Assembly (NCBI GenBank): GCA_030789695.1
Contig: CM061133.1
Span: 93,409,248 to 93,473,247, forward strand
Source: Scilla litardierei
Lineage: Eukaryota; Streptophyta; Magnoliopsida; Asparagales; Asparagaceae
Direction of reading: 5' to 3'
Length of the DNA: 64,000 nucleotides
Shown here: positions 1 through 11,264 of the stretch, piece by piece
Layout of the letters: each line of letters begins with the position of its first letter
Position numbering within the stretch: position 1 is the first letter of the stretch
Made by a program: the position numbers and the translations under genes
Notes under the pieces: generated by a model
The model's database searches: none
The model's input: the letters and a program-made list of their open reading frames with translations, nothing else
What the model was told of the DNA's origin: nothing

Positions 1-135
1 GAGCCTAGCTAAATAGTTTAGCTAGTCTAAAAAATTTTGATTTTCAATTTCCGCTGCGCTTATGGGCCCCTGTGGTCCGTCCGACTTTAGGACAGACACA
101 GATCCGAGCTCTGGGGGTCCGCCAAAACCCCAACA
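1..135 (+). repeat. End of 5' LTR of element A
   Basis: Near-identical to the end of the LTR at 6511-6643 and, reversed, to 22918-23050. It ends in CCAACA, the terminus defined by the duplication-flanked solo copy. The rest of this LTR lies outside the window. Confidence 0.85.
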
Positions 136-136
136 G

Positions 137-149
137 TGCTATCAAAACC
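137..149 (+). other. Primer binding site of element A (degenerate initiator-Met type)
   Basis: The bases tgctatcaaaacc, one base after the LTR, differ at three positions from TGGTATCAGAGCC, the usual initiator-tRNA-Met site of plant Copia elements. The position right after the LTR supports the call. Confidence 0.6.
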
Positions 150-2040
150 ACGGTTATGCTATAAATCTATGATAGCAACATTTTAAATCTTTAAAATTGC
201 TTAATTTTAAACATACGAACTATTTTAGCTTTATGTTAAATTAGTTTAAAATTGTTTTGTGTTTTAAAAATTGTTTTTACAACACAGAAATTTTTTTGAG
301 ACGACTAAATTTTATGCGATAATTTTAAATGAATCTCGAATGTTCAAATGCTTTATAAATTTTTTATGAGATATAAATATTTTTCGAGCATTTAAATGTT
401 TATGTAATTTTAAGAAATATTTTATTTTTGAAATTTAATTTTTTCTTAAGTTACATAAAGATTATAAATTTTAAAAACTTTATTTGAAAGCTTTTAAATC
501 TATTTCTAATCATTTTAAAAGTGTTTTAATGGATATGTAAATTTAAGAAATATTTTTTTCATGAGATGAAATCTAAACTTGTTTCTTTTATTTTACATAT
601 ATGTTTCTAAAATTATTTATGCGATATTTTAATTTTAGAAATAATTGATTAAATTTTTTAAAGGCCTAGGTTTTAGAATTATTTGATAATTTATACCTAG
701 TTTTATGTGATAAAATGTTTTGAAGCTAATTTAATTGTTAAATTTTAGATTTGCGTGTTTTTATTATGTAGATAATTTTAAACGTGCAAATACTCGTTAT
801 ATGGCACAAATATGAAACTTTCATTTTTGCGGATAAATTAGTTGTTTTATTTTTAATGGACGTATTGAATAATGTATTCATGAACCTTATTAGGTTAGCC
901 ATTAATTGTTTAAAAATTTTATGAGATGAAATTTTAATTAACTAGTGACATGTTATGTTTGATAAAACAAAACAACATCAAAAACTAATACCAGATTAGG
1001 GTAGTCCCTTTGTTTGTAAATCATTTCATTAAATCGTTTAATTGATGATTTTCATAAAAGACAAATGTTGAATTGTTTTATAAAATCCTAATTAGATTGG
1101 GGTAGCACATTGAACGAATGGACCTTATAGTTGATAAGGACTTAATAAAAATTGTTCAACCAATCCATAAAATTTCGAATTTTAGGATCCACTAGTTGAT
1201 AAGGATTAACTAGTTTTCTTAATTAAAAGCCATTTAGTTGTTTGGACAAACATAGAATTGATGAAAACTCCTTCAATGGATCATGATATCGGTCAATGTG
1301 CTTGGCTAAGTTTGCTGGACCAACCTAGCAAGACTGGGTAACAAGTGGCCCTGGCTTAGTCAATTCCCCGGCCGCGTCCGCTGTACCGCAAGGAGTCGAT
1401 TCATGACTGTGTAAGTCCATCGACTATACCTAAGTCAAATACGATAATAATCTAGTTCCAGATAAATCGTAGCCCTCCTTGTTTTAGGAGTTGGCAACTG
1501 TAAGAAACATGTTACAGTTGTTGAGCTACACTCAAGCCGTGATATGTCAATCTTATAGAAACCGATTTCTTGATTGACATCTTGACCTGACTGAAACCGT
1601 TGTCTCATCCTTCGAGCATCGGTGTAAGTCTAACCAAGAATGTAGTCTAAGTCCTGACCCAAACCAACGTGTCTTGCATACACCGAGTGGCGGGGCAAGT
1701 CAGGCTAGACATGAAAACAAGGGTCTGGCTAGGCTAGCCATTGTGATCCGGTTGAGCACACTCATGATCACAAATGACTAGGGATAAAAATCGATAGGGA
1801 ATCATAATAGATATGATTGACGATAAGTTCGTCTACCGACTGCAGAGTCGGACAACTTGTTGAGACACACTCAAGGTTGTCAGACTCAGGGTAGTCGGAT
1901 CCCTCTCTCACAAATGTTATTTTATAATAAATTGTTTATTATTATGGCTTTAATAAATTTAGTGTGAGAATATAGTTTTATTAAAACCATTAAAACTATA
2001 CTACGAACATATACTGACTAAAGTATCTATAAAATGCAGA
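150..2040. other. Long AT-rich leader of element A, no gene seen
   Basis: Very AT-rich from 150 to about 1250, with runs of A and T and poor codon content, then more mixed sequence up to the gag start. No conserved reading frame or motif was recognised. It lies between PBS and gag, so it is the 5' untranslated leader of the element, unusually long at nearly 1.9 kb. Confidence 0.5.
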
Positions 2041-2874
2041 ATGGATTCGGGTCTTAGATATATGGTTGAAAAGAACGTGCTCGATGGAACGAACTACAAA
2101 GACTGGCTTAGGAACATTAAGTTAGTCCTTTCCCTAGCCGAGATAGGATACGTACTGTTCGAGGACACTCTGGATAAGCCCGATGAAGATTCAACCTTCG
2201 AGGAAAAGGAAGCCTACAAATTATACCAGAGGGATGCAGAGAAGGCCAGGTGCCTTACTCTGGCTTCGATGAGTAACGAGCTGCAGAGGAAGCATGAACA
2301 TATGGATGTTCAAAGTATGCTTCTCAATGCATAAGAGTTATACAGCTAGCGATCTCGAGCTGCCAAGATCGAAGCCACCAGCAACCTCTGGGGCACTAAG
2401 ATGGAGGCATGGCCCGTACAAGATCATGTTATCAAGATGATCGGGTACGTAGAGGACGCCGCCCAGTTAGGATTTGTCCTGGACAATGAGATGTCCGTGG
2501 ACATTATCCTGAAGTCTTTAACTCCTGAGTTTAAGCCTTTCATCACTTGTTTTATAATGAACAGTCTTGAAACGGATCTTCCTGGTCTCCTCAATATGCT
2601 TAGGCAGTTTGAGGAGATTGAGAAGAAGCCCACTGCATTGGTTGTTGGCTCTGCTTCTTCCGACCAGCCGAAAGGCAAGGGTAAGAAGAGGCAGGTCCCG
2701 TAACATGCGAAGGCAAAGAAAGGGGAGAAAAAGACTAAAGGGGCCCCGTCGAAATCTGAGTGCTTCCATTGCCACAAGATTGGCCACTGGAAGAGGAACT
2801 GTAAGATCTATCTTGCAGAGAAAAAGAAGGGGCATACTGATGCCTCCACCTCAGGTACAAATTCAATTCAATAA
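2041..2874 (+). pseudogene. Decayed Copia gag (UBN2-type) with zinc knuckle, element A
   Basis: Gag would form the virus-like particle and bind element RNA. One frame runs from ATG 2041 to TAA 2872 and is cut by in-frame stops at 2332, 2347 and 2701. Motifs persist across the stops: DGTNYKDWLRNIKLVL near residue 15, the UBN2-like LASMSNELQRKHEHMD near residue 80, HVIKMIGYVEDAAQLG, and ILKSLTPEFKPF. After a lysine-rich stretch comes a CCHC zinc knuckle, CFHCHKIGHWKRNC (codons at 2761-2802). The frame is kept throughout with no frameshift, so decay is by substitution. No protease follows the knuckle. The family is Copia gag by motif; the exact lineage was not settled. Confidence 0.85.
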
Positions 2875-4117
2875 AACGTAATTATTTCCAATCATATAGT
2901 ATGAGATACTAAAGACATCTGTGTAATGTATACAGGTGGCTGATATGAAGCAGAGATTGGGAGAAGTGTGGAGAACGACCGGCAATCTGAGCAATCGTTG
3001 CTGCTAGGGCCGTTCAACGACTTCAAGAGACATGATCAAGAAGGAGATGATACTAATTTTAGTTAAAGTAAAATGTATCATTTCTTGAAGGTTGAAAACA
3101 ATGATTGAGTGTTCTACACTCAAAATTTATGGGATAAACAAATTACGGTTCATCTTAATGAATCCGTTGTTTTAATGAATGTATCGAAAATTGCGTTTTC
3201 TGTTGAGTTGAAATTTGATTGGCTTACATTTTCTGTGATTGTGGCTTTCTGAGATGGTTGTGAAAATTCTCGAATGATGATGCGAAGCTTCGGAAAATGT
3301 TGATTTTTGAGCTGACTTAATGTTTAGTCAATTGGTAGTTAAGTATAGGTTCCAGGGGCGTATAAATTGTGTGCGATCACAATTATACGCATATTAAGAT
3401 TAATTCTTAATAAACTGCATTTAGTTATTAAAGAGTTAATATTAAATGTTGGTTAAGGGAAAATTACAGTGTATGACGTTTTAAATGAGCGAGTCAATGT
3501 CAAGATTCCTTAAAACGATCTTGACTTGACTCATTCGTCAAACCGAACCTGACACTAGTACATTCCATCTAAAGCACTTACCAAATGGTTATATATTTGT
3601 ATATATAATCTAAATATGATTTAGATATGATATTGAAGCTCTTAACCAGGTAAATCTTAAAGTCAGTAGGAGCTATCTCATATACTTAGTTCCAGTCTTT
3701 CGGACTAAGTAAAAAGGATTTCCACCTTAAATAAATCATCTACATAAAACATTGAATCAAAATTGTTTTGATTTAATTGTATATATAGAGACTTAGGGTG
3801 TCATGTATGTACTTGACATATAGACACAAGAAAAGTGGAATGAGCTGAGACTGACTTATAGATTATAATGTTAGACCCTACATCTAGGTTGTATTAGCTA
3901 ATTGTTAGCTATACAAAGATAGGAAAAATTGATCCAGATCATTTTTCCAAAGGATCAACCCTGTGTGATCAAGAGATGTATTAATAAATCCATTAAAATT
4001 CGTTGTAGATACTCGTTAGTAAAACCACTCTTAGGTTTGTCATATAAATGTCAATATGACTGATATGCTATAGCGGTATGAGATACCGAGATAAATAGCC
4101 TAAGTGCAAGTGGGAGA
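2875..4117 (+). other. Non-coding 3' interior of element A with polypurine tract
   Basis: No coding motif is recognised between the gag stop and the 3' LTR, where pol would lie in an autonomous Copia element. The last bases before the LTR (about 4105-4117, gcaagtgggaga) form the expected polypurine tract for plus-strand priming. Confidence 0.6.
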
Positions 4118-5426
4118 TGTAGGAGAATATATGCACATAAGGCATTTATCCATAAGTATACGTCTTATTCATACCGTATATGGTACCTATTATTCTAAGT
4201 ATATATCGTTCGTATTAACATACTTAAATAATATCCATAGACTTATAATTAGGTCCTTACGTATCTAGATGAGATCTCGATTATGAGTAAGTAAGTGACC
4301 GAATATAAACGTAAGTCTTAAACGGTTCGTGGTCATAGATGTGTCGAGAACTAGATATCGACACATCGGATAGACCATTGTGTTTTAGTCTTACCTTAGG
4401 GTAATGATGATCTCATAGTCATTCGACTTGGTGAAGTCGGAGACGAGACACAGGTGCTCATTGGAGAATAAGTTCACTGAACGACCACATTAGAGTTATT
4501 AAATGGTTAACTTTAACTAAACTGTCTTTAATAACTCTAGGGTGATGATAGGTTAGCTGGTCATTAAGACCTGAAGTCATTTGTACAAACCTGTGAGTGA
4601 ACGGTGTAGCTTAGACCTTGATCTAGCTTCGAGCCTAGGCCTGCTGAAAGATCTTAGGTTGAGCTGCACCCGAAGCTCTCGAGGTGAGTAGATGACCAAG
4701 ATGGGATTCGTCACTTCCGTTAAAGGGAAGTTAGTGTTACTGGCTCAGTACGGTCTTTACGTTAATCCTCGGCCGGAGTACGTTGTGAGATGTACAACGT
4801 GTATACAACAAAGACTGCCGTATACTGACCAATGTTGTCTAATAGGGTTGACAGTAAACCATACCCTAGGCCAACAAGAACACAGTATTGACAAAGGGAC
4901 TATGGCTAACGAAGTTCGTCACTAACACAACCAATACAAACCCAATGATGCTTTTGTCAAAGGTTCGATCACGTTATGATGATTCTGAAACAGGGACGAC
5001 AACTACTGCTCGTAGTGACCGTCGTCTAGGGGTTCCGAGCCCCAACCTGTAGTAAGGTCAGGCTGTAGGGTCTCACACCGAGTAGTGTTCATGTCTTAGT
5101 AATAGGAAGATAGAATAGAGAGAGATATCATTTGATGATATTTAAATTTTCACAAAGCTTGTTGTGAATGTTAGTCGCAATAGCAATAGGGACAAATGTT
5201 GCATTTGATGCAGACCAAAGATTAAACGTGTCGTAAATTGGTTACGACAAATTTAGTAGGAACAGATATATTGGAAAGAGTTACCTGGATGACGTGATCG
5301 TCCCGGTCTAAACACAGGTTCAAACCGCGTCCAAATCGGAGCTCAAACGAGCCCGGAAACGCGAAAACAGTCCAAGGCGAAGTGGGTTAGACCCACTGGG
5401 CTAATAAGCCCAAAGACAAAGGCAAA

Positions 5427-5702
5427 CGGGCGCAGCCCGCTGGCTGCAGCGGGCGCACTCCCGCTGGCTGTAGCGGGCACGGTCCGCTGTACATCGGGCG
5501 CTGGACCGCTGGCTGCAGCGGGCACGGCCCGCTGTACAGCGGGCCAGTGCTTGCTGTTGCAGCGGGCGATCGCCCGCTTCTTGCAGCGGCCGCGGCCCGT
5601 CGCCGCAGCGGGTGCACGCCCGTTGCCCCGCCCTTGTCCCCTTGGGCGGGCGCGCCCGCTAAGCTTCGCGGGCACGCCCGCTAAGCTTCACGGGCACGCC
5701 CG
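5427..5702. repeat. GC-rich palindrome array in LTR of element A
   Basis: Repeated inverted units of the form CCCGCTG-spacer-CAGCGGG and CCCGCTAAGCTT-CGCGGG. One hairpin lies at 5435-5454 and a perfect 20-bp palindrome at 5526-5545 (GGCCCGCTGTACAGCGGGCC). The array sits in U3, about 330 bp upstream of the TATA box. Open frames across it are alanine/arginine/proline-rich by-products of base composition, not genes. Confidence 0.8.
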
Positions 5703-6031
5703 CAACTTAAGTTAATTTTAGGGGTTTTGAAACCCCAAATGACGGCTACGAAAATCGATTATTTGCCCAACTTTGGGCAATTGTTTGAGGGGTCAAACAA
5801 AGTCGAAATTCGTCGCCGTCAGTTCCTACGTGTTCACCATTCGAAGCTCTTCGGATTGATAGCTTGTTTGGTGTCTAAAGTTTAATGAGCAAAGAGAATT
5901 AATTAGTTAAAATTTGCTTTTATGAAAAGCTCACTAAAATAGAAATTAAGCCAAATTGGCTTAATTGATTTTTCTCTCATTTGTGAATGTCCCACATTGC
6001 TCGCAACGAAGGAGTGAGTGCCGACTCCCTA

Positions 6032-6040
6032 TATAAATAG
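6032..6040 (+). promoter_or_regulatory. TATA box of element A LTR
   Basis: TATAAATAG lies in the downstream half of the LTR, after the palindrome array. The same box is found reversed in the solo copy at 23531-23539, supporting function in the family. Confidence 0.7.
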
Positions 6041-6643
6041 GGGTGCACTCTCTTCGTTGTAAAAAACACCAAGTCATTGATCGAGTAGCTCCAGAATTTT
6101 AGAGCAAGCTCGATCGGTGACTAAATTATTCTCTCTCTCTCTTCCTATTCTCCGGAGTAGTCCTAGTAAGACTACGAAGGGGGTTTGGATTTTGATCCGA
6201 ACGTCTAAGACGTGGGTTCTTCTCAAGTGAAACTTTCTACCGCGTGTGATCGGCTTGGAGGCGAAAGTCGGCTCAGGCGGATCGGTGCGAGGGTGTGAGG
6301 CGGCTCAGTCGGATTGAGTCAAGGCGGCTCGATTACAAGGAGCTTCTGAAGACGGTGCAGTACATCTTGCCTGCTCCAGGGCCAAGATTCCGGGTATGTG
6401 GTTAAGTAATTTTAGTATAGATTTAATTAGTCGCTTTAGAGTAGATCCCTCTTGGGGTGGTCAGATCCACCCCAAGTTGGCATAGATCGGGCTAGGTTCT
6501 GGCTCCCACAGAGCCTAGCTAAATAGTTTAGCTAGTCTAGAAAATTTTGATTTTCAATTTCCGCTGCGCTTATGATCCCCTGTGGTCCGTCCGACTTAGG
6601 ACGGACACAGATCTGAGCTCTGGGGGTCCGCCAAACCCCAACA

Positions 6644-8270
6644 GTGCCAATGTTACTTTTCATGTTCATCTTTAAATTGTTACAATCATGCTCATGTTTG
6701 ATCATCCATCAGCGGTTCTTCTTGAACAACAGGTTGTTTAACCGCTTCCGGAGTTTCTTGAACAACTTAATCTACTGGATCAATATCAACATGTGATATT
6801 TCAATTTGTCGATTAATGCCCGTTTAAACTTGAGGGGCACTACTAACAACAATTATTCGATCAGTCGATGTAGAGGGCTGATCACTAGCATGACTCCTTT
6901 AAGGAATAGTGTCCTGAAAATGGTCGCTCCCACTGATCATGTCATTCTCAAGAAATTTTGTGTTTCTTGATTCCACAATCCTAGTGCTATGAGATGGACA
7001 ATAGAACCTGTATCCCTTGGATTGTTTGGCATATCCAATGAAATATCCACTAATAGTCCTAGGATCCAGTTTCTTCTCTTATGATTATACACTCTTACTT
7101 CAGAAGGGCATCCCCAAACGCGTACATGGCGTAAACTCGGTTTCCAACCTTTCCATAACTCAAAAGGCGTCTTTGGGACAGCATTAGTTGGAACTCGATT
7201 TATTATGTACGCTGCTGTTTTATGAGCTTCAGTCCATAAGGATATAGGAAGTTTGGCATTGCTGCGCATGCTCCTAACCATCTCCATTAGAGTCATGTTT
7301 CTTTCAGCCACACCATTCTCACTAGGAGATCCTGGATTGGTGTACTGAGCAACTATTCCATGCTCTTGAAGAAACCTAGCAAATGGTCCAGGTGCTTGAC
7401 CACCTTTAGTATATCTACCATAATACTCTCCTCCTCTATCAGTGCTTGACCACCTTCAGTATATCTACCTTCAGCATTTAACGCTTCACTTTTGTTATGA
7501 AGCAAGTAGATACACATGAAACGTGAAAAATAATCAATATGGGAGATAAAATATTTCAGACCACTTATGTCCATGTATAGACAACAAATATCTGAATGAA
7601 TGATTTCAAGCAATTCGTAGCTTCTGTGTGTACCGTTATTAGATATCTTGGTCTGCTTTCCCTTTATGCAGTCCACACAAATCTCAAAGTCAGCAAATCC
7701 AAAGTACTAAGTACTCCTTATTTACTAACTTCTTAATTCTATCTTTAGAGATATGTCCCAATCTCCGGTGCCACAACATAGAAGATTCCTCATTTGTAAC
7801 ACATCTTTTTATACCGGCATTAATATGCATAACAGAATTTAAAGTATTGTTTTGCAAATTAAACATGAGGAAACCATTACACAACATGCCATTTCCAACA
7901 ACATCTGAATTATAACATAAAGTGAATGATGTTCCATGGAAATTAAAAGCATAACCCAAAGGCAATAGTCTTGAAACTGAAATCAAATTCCTGGAAACCC
8001 CAGGTATATAAAAAACATTCTGTAAATACAAAACAAATCCACTAGATAATATAAGCCGGCATGTTCCAACTGACTCGACAGTTGAACGCATTTTGTTTCC
8101 TGAGAAAATGCCTCGTTCATTTCTCGCTGGTTTCCGCAGATTTGTCATACCCTACAAAGTTATTGAAACATGGATTGAAGAACCAGAATCAATCCACCAT
8201 GTGTAATAATAAACATCAGTCCTATTTGATTCAAAACAGACAAGGGAAATTGAGTTACCTTTCTTCTTAG
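6644..8270 (-). pseudogene. Decayed Copia protease/integrase, element B
   Basis: Minus-strand remains read from right to left. A protease motif, WWIDSGSS, lies near 8190-8215 and is followed by a stop. The GAG-pre-integrase region holds LWHRRLGHISKDRIKKLV near 7750-7790. Integrase follows with HSDICCLYMD and IDYFSRFMCIYLL, then MAERNMTLMEMVRSMRSN and FELWKGWKPSLRHVRVWGCPSEVR at 6937-7311. The frame changes several times. A local duplication near 7391-7470 has inserted extra sequence into integrase. No reverse transcriptase is present: element A interrupts B at 6643, and the rest of B would lie left of the window. Confidence 0.8.
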
Positions 8271-9020
8271 GCCATTGAAGGAACTTAAGACAATCCTTCT
8301 TCATGTGCCCCTTCTTTCTACAAAAGAAGCACTTAGACTCCTTATCAATTTCTCCCTTAACATGCGCTTTCCCTTTCCCTTAAATTTGGGACGTCTGTCA
8401 TCTTTCTTGTTGGTTGTCATTAACACACTCTCTCCATGCTCCATAATCAATTGACCTTCCTCCTGAACACACATGGTCAAAAGTTCGATCATTAACCACT
8501 TATCCGTATGTGTGTTATAGGATATTTTGAAAGGTCCAAATCGATAAGGGAGAGTGTTCAAAATGTAATGGACCAAGAAGCTGTCAGACATCTCAAACTC
8601 CAACTTCTTGAGTTGAGCAGCAATATCCCTCAAATGCATGATGTGCTCACGCACACCTCCAAGACCAGTAAGCTTTATCGACGAAAACTTTCCAATGAGA
8701 GTACTCGAACGTGCCTTATCAAAGCTCTGGAACTGCTCCTCAATGGCCTTTAATAGTGATCGGACTTTGTCATGCTTTTCCACCCAGCCCCTTATACTAG
8801 CCGATTTTTTAGTCTTTATGAACATAACGCAGAGACGATTAGATACTCCCACTTTTCATAAAGATCTATAGCTTCAGGAAGGCTAGTACCGGTAATGGCT
8901 GGTGGCTCATCCTTGTGGATGGCATAATCAATGTCTGCCACACCCAAATGAAGGTGTATCCTCTCCTTCCTCGTATAGTTTTTGCCATTCAGTTCAGGAA
9001 CATCACACTTAAGATCAGAA
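8271..9020 (-). pseudogene. Decayed Copia gag with zinc knuckle, element B
   Basis: The minus-strand gag starts with a region containing LNGKNYTRKERIHLHLG and DEPPAI (about 8993 to 8890). After a frameshift near 8850 it continues with SNRLCVMFIKTKKSASIRG, KHDKVRSLLKAIEEQFQSFDKA and YILNTLPYRFGPFKISYN, a UBN2-type Copia gag. After another frameshift comes a complete CCHC knuckle, CFFCRKKGHMKKDC, at about 8294-8335. It lies directly upstream of the protease/integrase remnant, as in an intact Copia element. Confidence 0.8.
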
Positions 9021-9684
9021 ACTGTAACAGACTATGAAGCTGCAAAAATTTAATATACATACTCAATTCATTATTTTTGAGACTTAACAAACTAAAATAT
9101 GTGTTACCAATGTAAAACCTATAAAGAACGAATCTAGTGACATAAAAATGACCTGTGGGCCAAAGATTTAATTCAATTAGATTCATTTTAAAATTCATGA
9201 TAAAACTATCAAATTATGTTCCTTTTCTAATCCCTTTGGGTAAATTAGAAAATATAATTTGATATCTTACCTAGTTAATCATACACAATATAATAAAAAT
9301 TCCAGTGGGAAAAGATTTATTATATCAGGTATGATTAATCGCAACTAATGTTCGTTCTTTAAATGTGATCTAAAATCAAACTCAATATATAATTTCAATT
9401 AATTAAAGATGTGGTAGTTTTTCGAAAATGAGCCTATATTCAATTGTTACATGGTTCTCTCGCCCTTTATCTTTTGGATTCATCAACCGGTTGGAAACGG
9501 GAAAGAAAAAACCAGCATAATGTAGTTTTTCGAAAATTAGCCTAAATTCAATTGTTACATGGTTCTCTCGCCCTTTATCTTTTGGGTTCATCAACCATTT
9601 TATTTACATACAATACCTCACTTTCTTTTATTTATTTTTTAAATAACATCTGGTAATATATTACCATGACTTCAAATGGAAGCG
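9021..9684 (-). other. 5' leader of element B, AT-rich, no gene
   Basis: The AT-rich stretch upstream of the B gag on the minus strand holds no convincing frame. Two copies of a segment of about 110 bp (from 9412 and from 9525) contain the shared text ttcaattgttacatggttct and ctcgccctttatcttttgg. No LTR or PBS for B was recognised here. Confidence 0.4.
9412..9600. repeat. Tandem duplication of about 110 bp in leader of element B
   Basis: The segment starting agtttttcgaaaatgagcct near 9415 recurs near 9528 with few changes (for example gagcctatattc against tagcctaaattc). Both end in atcaacc. Two copies only. Confidence 0.8.
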
Positions 9685-9834
9685 GGAATTGCTATACACC
9701 AGACCTAATCGCTTCACACACATGTCATTTATTTAGAAGCTTGACGTTCAAAATTTACAAGGTTGCCACTTGATTTTTATCTCCTTTTTTACCCTCCTCC
9801 GGTGTTCTTCTTCTTCTCCTTCACTGACACAACC
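9685..9834. mobile_element. Left part of a small inverted-repeat element (MITE-like), split by element C
   Basis: The left end, gggaattgctatacaccaga followed by ATCGCTTCACACAC, is the inverse of the region at 16286-16330, which reads GTGTGTAAAGCGATCTG and TGTAAAGCAATTAGC. With element C and its duplicated target removed, the halves form a unit of roughly 450 bp with imperfect terminal inverted repeats of about 40 bp. No transposase frame and no convincing target duplication were seen, so the superfamily is undetermined. Confidence 0.45.
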
Positions 9835-10697
9835 TGTTGAAAATAGTTGATGAAGAAAACCGAAAGAAGATAGGAACGATGTTACCAAAATGAATGAAAA
9901 GGGGCTGAGTCGCGGACTAGGTCGCTTTCTTTAAGACGTTTCGTGGCTCTGCCCAAATTTGTGCAAGCAGTGGATAGCCCCGCCGTCCCCAGGATAAAAA
10001 AGCCCAGATGAACCTCTGTGATCGATCAAATCTGCACTGGAAGAGATCGAGGAAGAACAACACCAAAAAACACTGCTCGGGATCAGGGAAGAACAGAAAA
10101 AAACTTTTTAAGGGGAAGAATTTTCGTAGGCAGAGGAAGAGATGGCAGAGAAAAATTTTCGCACACCAAATGTAAACCAAACGATGTCCTTTTATAATGA
10201 AAATTTGTAACGGAAAAGAATTAAACCGATTTAATTCTAGATCTGGAATTAATGCGTGTTAATTTCAGATCTGGGATTAAAGGCGGTAATAAAATCTGGA
10301 TTAAAAAAAACGTTTAGATTTGTAAACGTTTGAATTTGAAACGTTTTAAAACCGTTTGAAATTTGAAATCCGGTTTATTAAAATAATTATATATAAATAA
10401 TAATTATTTTATCCAAAAATATAATCACCGCGCGCATGTCACGGCACGGCACGTCACGTCACGGCCGGCGGGTGGGCGGGGGCGGCGGCGGCGGCGCGCG
10501 CGCGCGTTGAACCCAAGTTCAACTAAGTCCTCTCCCCTTCACAAAAGAGCCATACCCCAAGGGGCACACCCCTAAGGCACAACAAGCTCTTTATAAACTC
10601 CTCCAAGTCTTTTTGCCCAACCAATGTGGGACTAAAGAAAAAGGATGGAAAACCAAATGAGCCCAAATCCTTTTGAAAAATTCAATAGTTTCCAACA
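9835..10697 (-). repeat. 3' LTR of element C (863 bp)
   Basis: On the minus strand it runs TGTTGGAAAC...TTTTCAACA. It contains a GC-rich stretch at about 10430-10507 with repeated cacg/cggcgg units that is much shorter in the other LTR. TATA-like sequences on the minus strand lie at about 10590 and 10390. Confidence 0.9.
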
Positions 10698-11264
10698 ATC
10701 CCACACTAGAATTTTTAAAAAATAAAATAAAAAAAGTATATTTCATCGAGCAGTATATAATATAAGACTTGTGCAGAAATAAAGGTGTCTATCGACTTGA
10801 ACCTTTATATAGTGTTGATGATTTAGATTTAACTAGAGTAACTCGTAGTTTTGAACTCTATCTCTAACATCATCACACACACAACCTTATCACGGTGTTG
10901 TTCATAAGCCCGTGCTTTACGGCCTTGCACGTGTATCCCAGTATAGTGAATGCTCTAGATAATTTTGCCCAAAATTCAATAGGAAGCGGCCACACTTCCA
11001 TATTCACATAGGTGATTCTATCAAGAGTACTCCTGTAGCTAGGTAACCCACTCCACATAGAGTATAGAATTCATTAAGAGTTAATATAAACTCATCCTTT
11101 TTTTTCGCTTCAGGATATCATGCTCAATATGATTCTTCTGGAATAGGACTAATAATTATACTAGCATGATTCTCCACATATCACTTCATGATTTGTTATT
11201 ACCCTTTGAACCTATTTCTCGGGATCTCCGGTCTATAGGTTGGGTTTCCCTCACAAGTGACTCA
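10698..11264 (-). other. 3' untranslated interior and polypurine tract of element C
   Basis: Lies between the end of the RT/RNase H frame and the 3' LTR. On the minus strand the last bases before the LTR read ctagtgtgggat, the polypurine tract. No conserved reading frame is recognised in the remainder. Confidence 0.6.

Larger units (their letters stand above)
1..6643 (+). mobile_element. Element A: gag-only Copia-type LTR retrotransposon, 5' LTR truncated by window edge
   Basis: Bases 1-135 match the last part of the 3' LTR (about 6511-6643), so they are the tail of the 5' LTR. A PBS-like site follows at 137-149, a decayed gag at 2041-2874, a purine-rich tract just before 4118, and the 3' LTR to 6643. 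No protease, integrase or reverse transcriptase motif is seen in any frame of the 4-kb interior. The element would therefore depend on enzymes supplied in trans. The same LTR family occurs as a solo LTR at 22918-25353, whose target-site duplication fixes the LTR ends as TGTAGG...CCAACA. Confidence 0.85.
4118..6643 (+). repeat. 3' LTR of element A (2526 bp)
   Basis: Starts TGTAGGAG directly after the polypurine tract and ends CCAACA. Homologous along its length, in reverse, to the solo LTR 22918-25353. It contains a GC-rich palindrome array (5427-5702) and a TATA box (6032-6040). It is long for a Copia LTR. Confidence 0.85.

Noticed and set aside
5343..5675. Alanine/arginine/proline-rich frames near 5.4-5.7 kb
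   Set aside because: Translation of the GC palindrome array in an LTR; no start context or domain.
9830..9834. Same duplication caacc at element C and at the solo LTR 22918
   Set aside because: Five bases can match by chance and the two insertions are of unrelated families; no link inferred.
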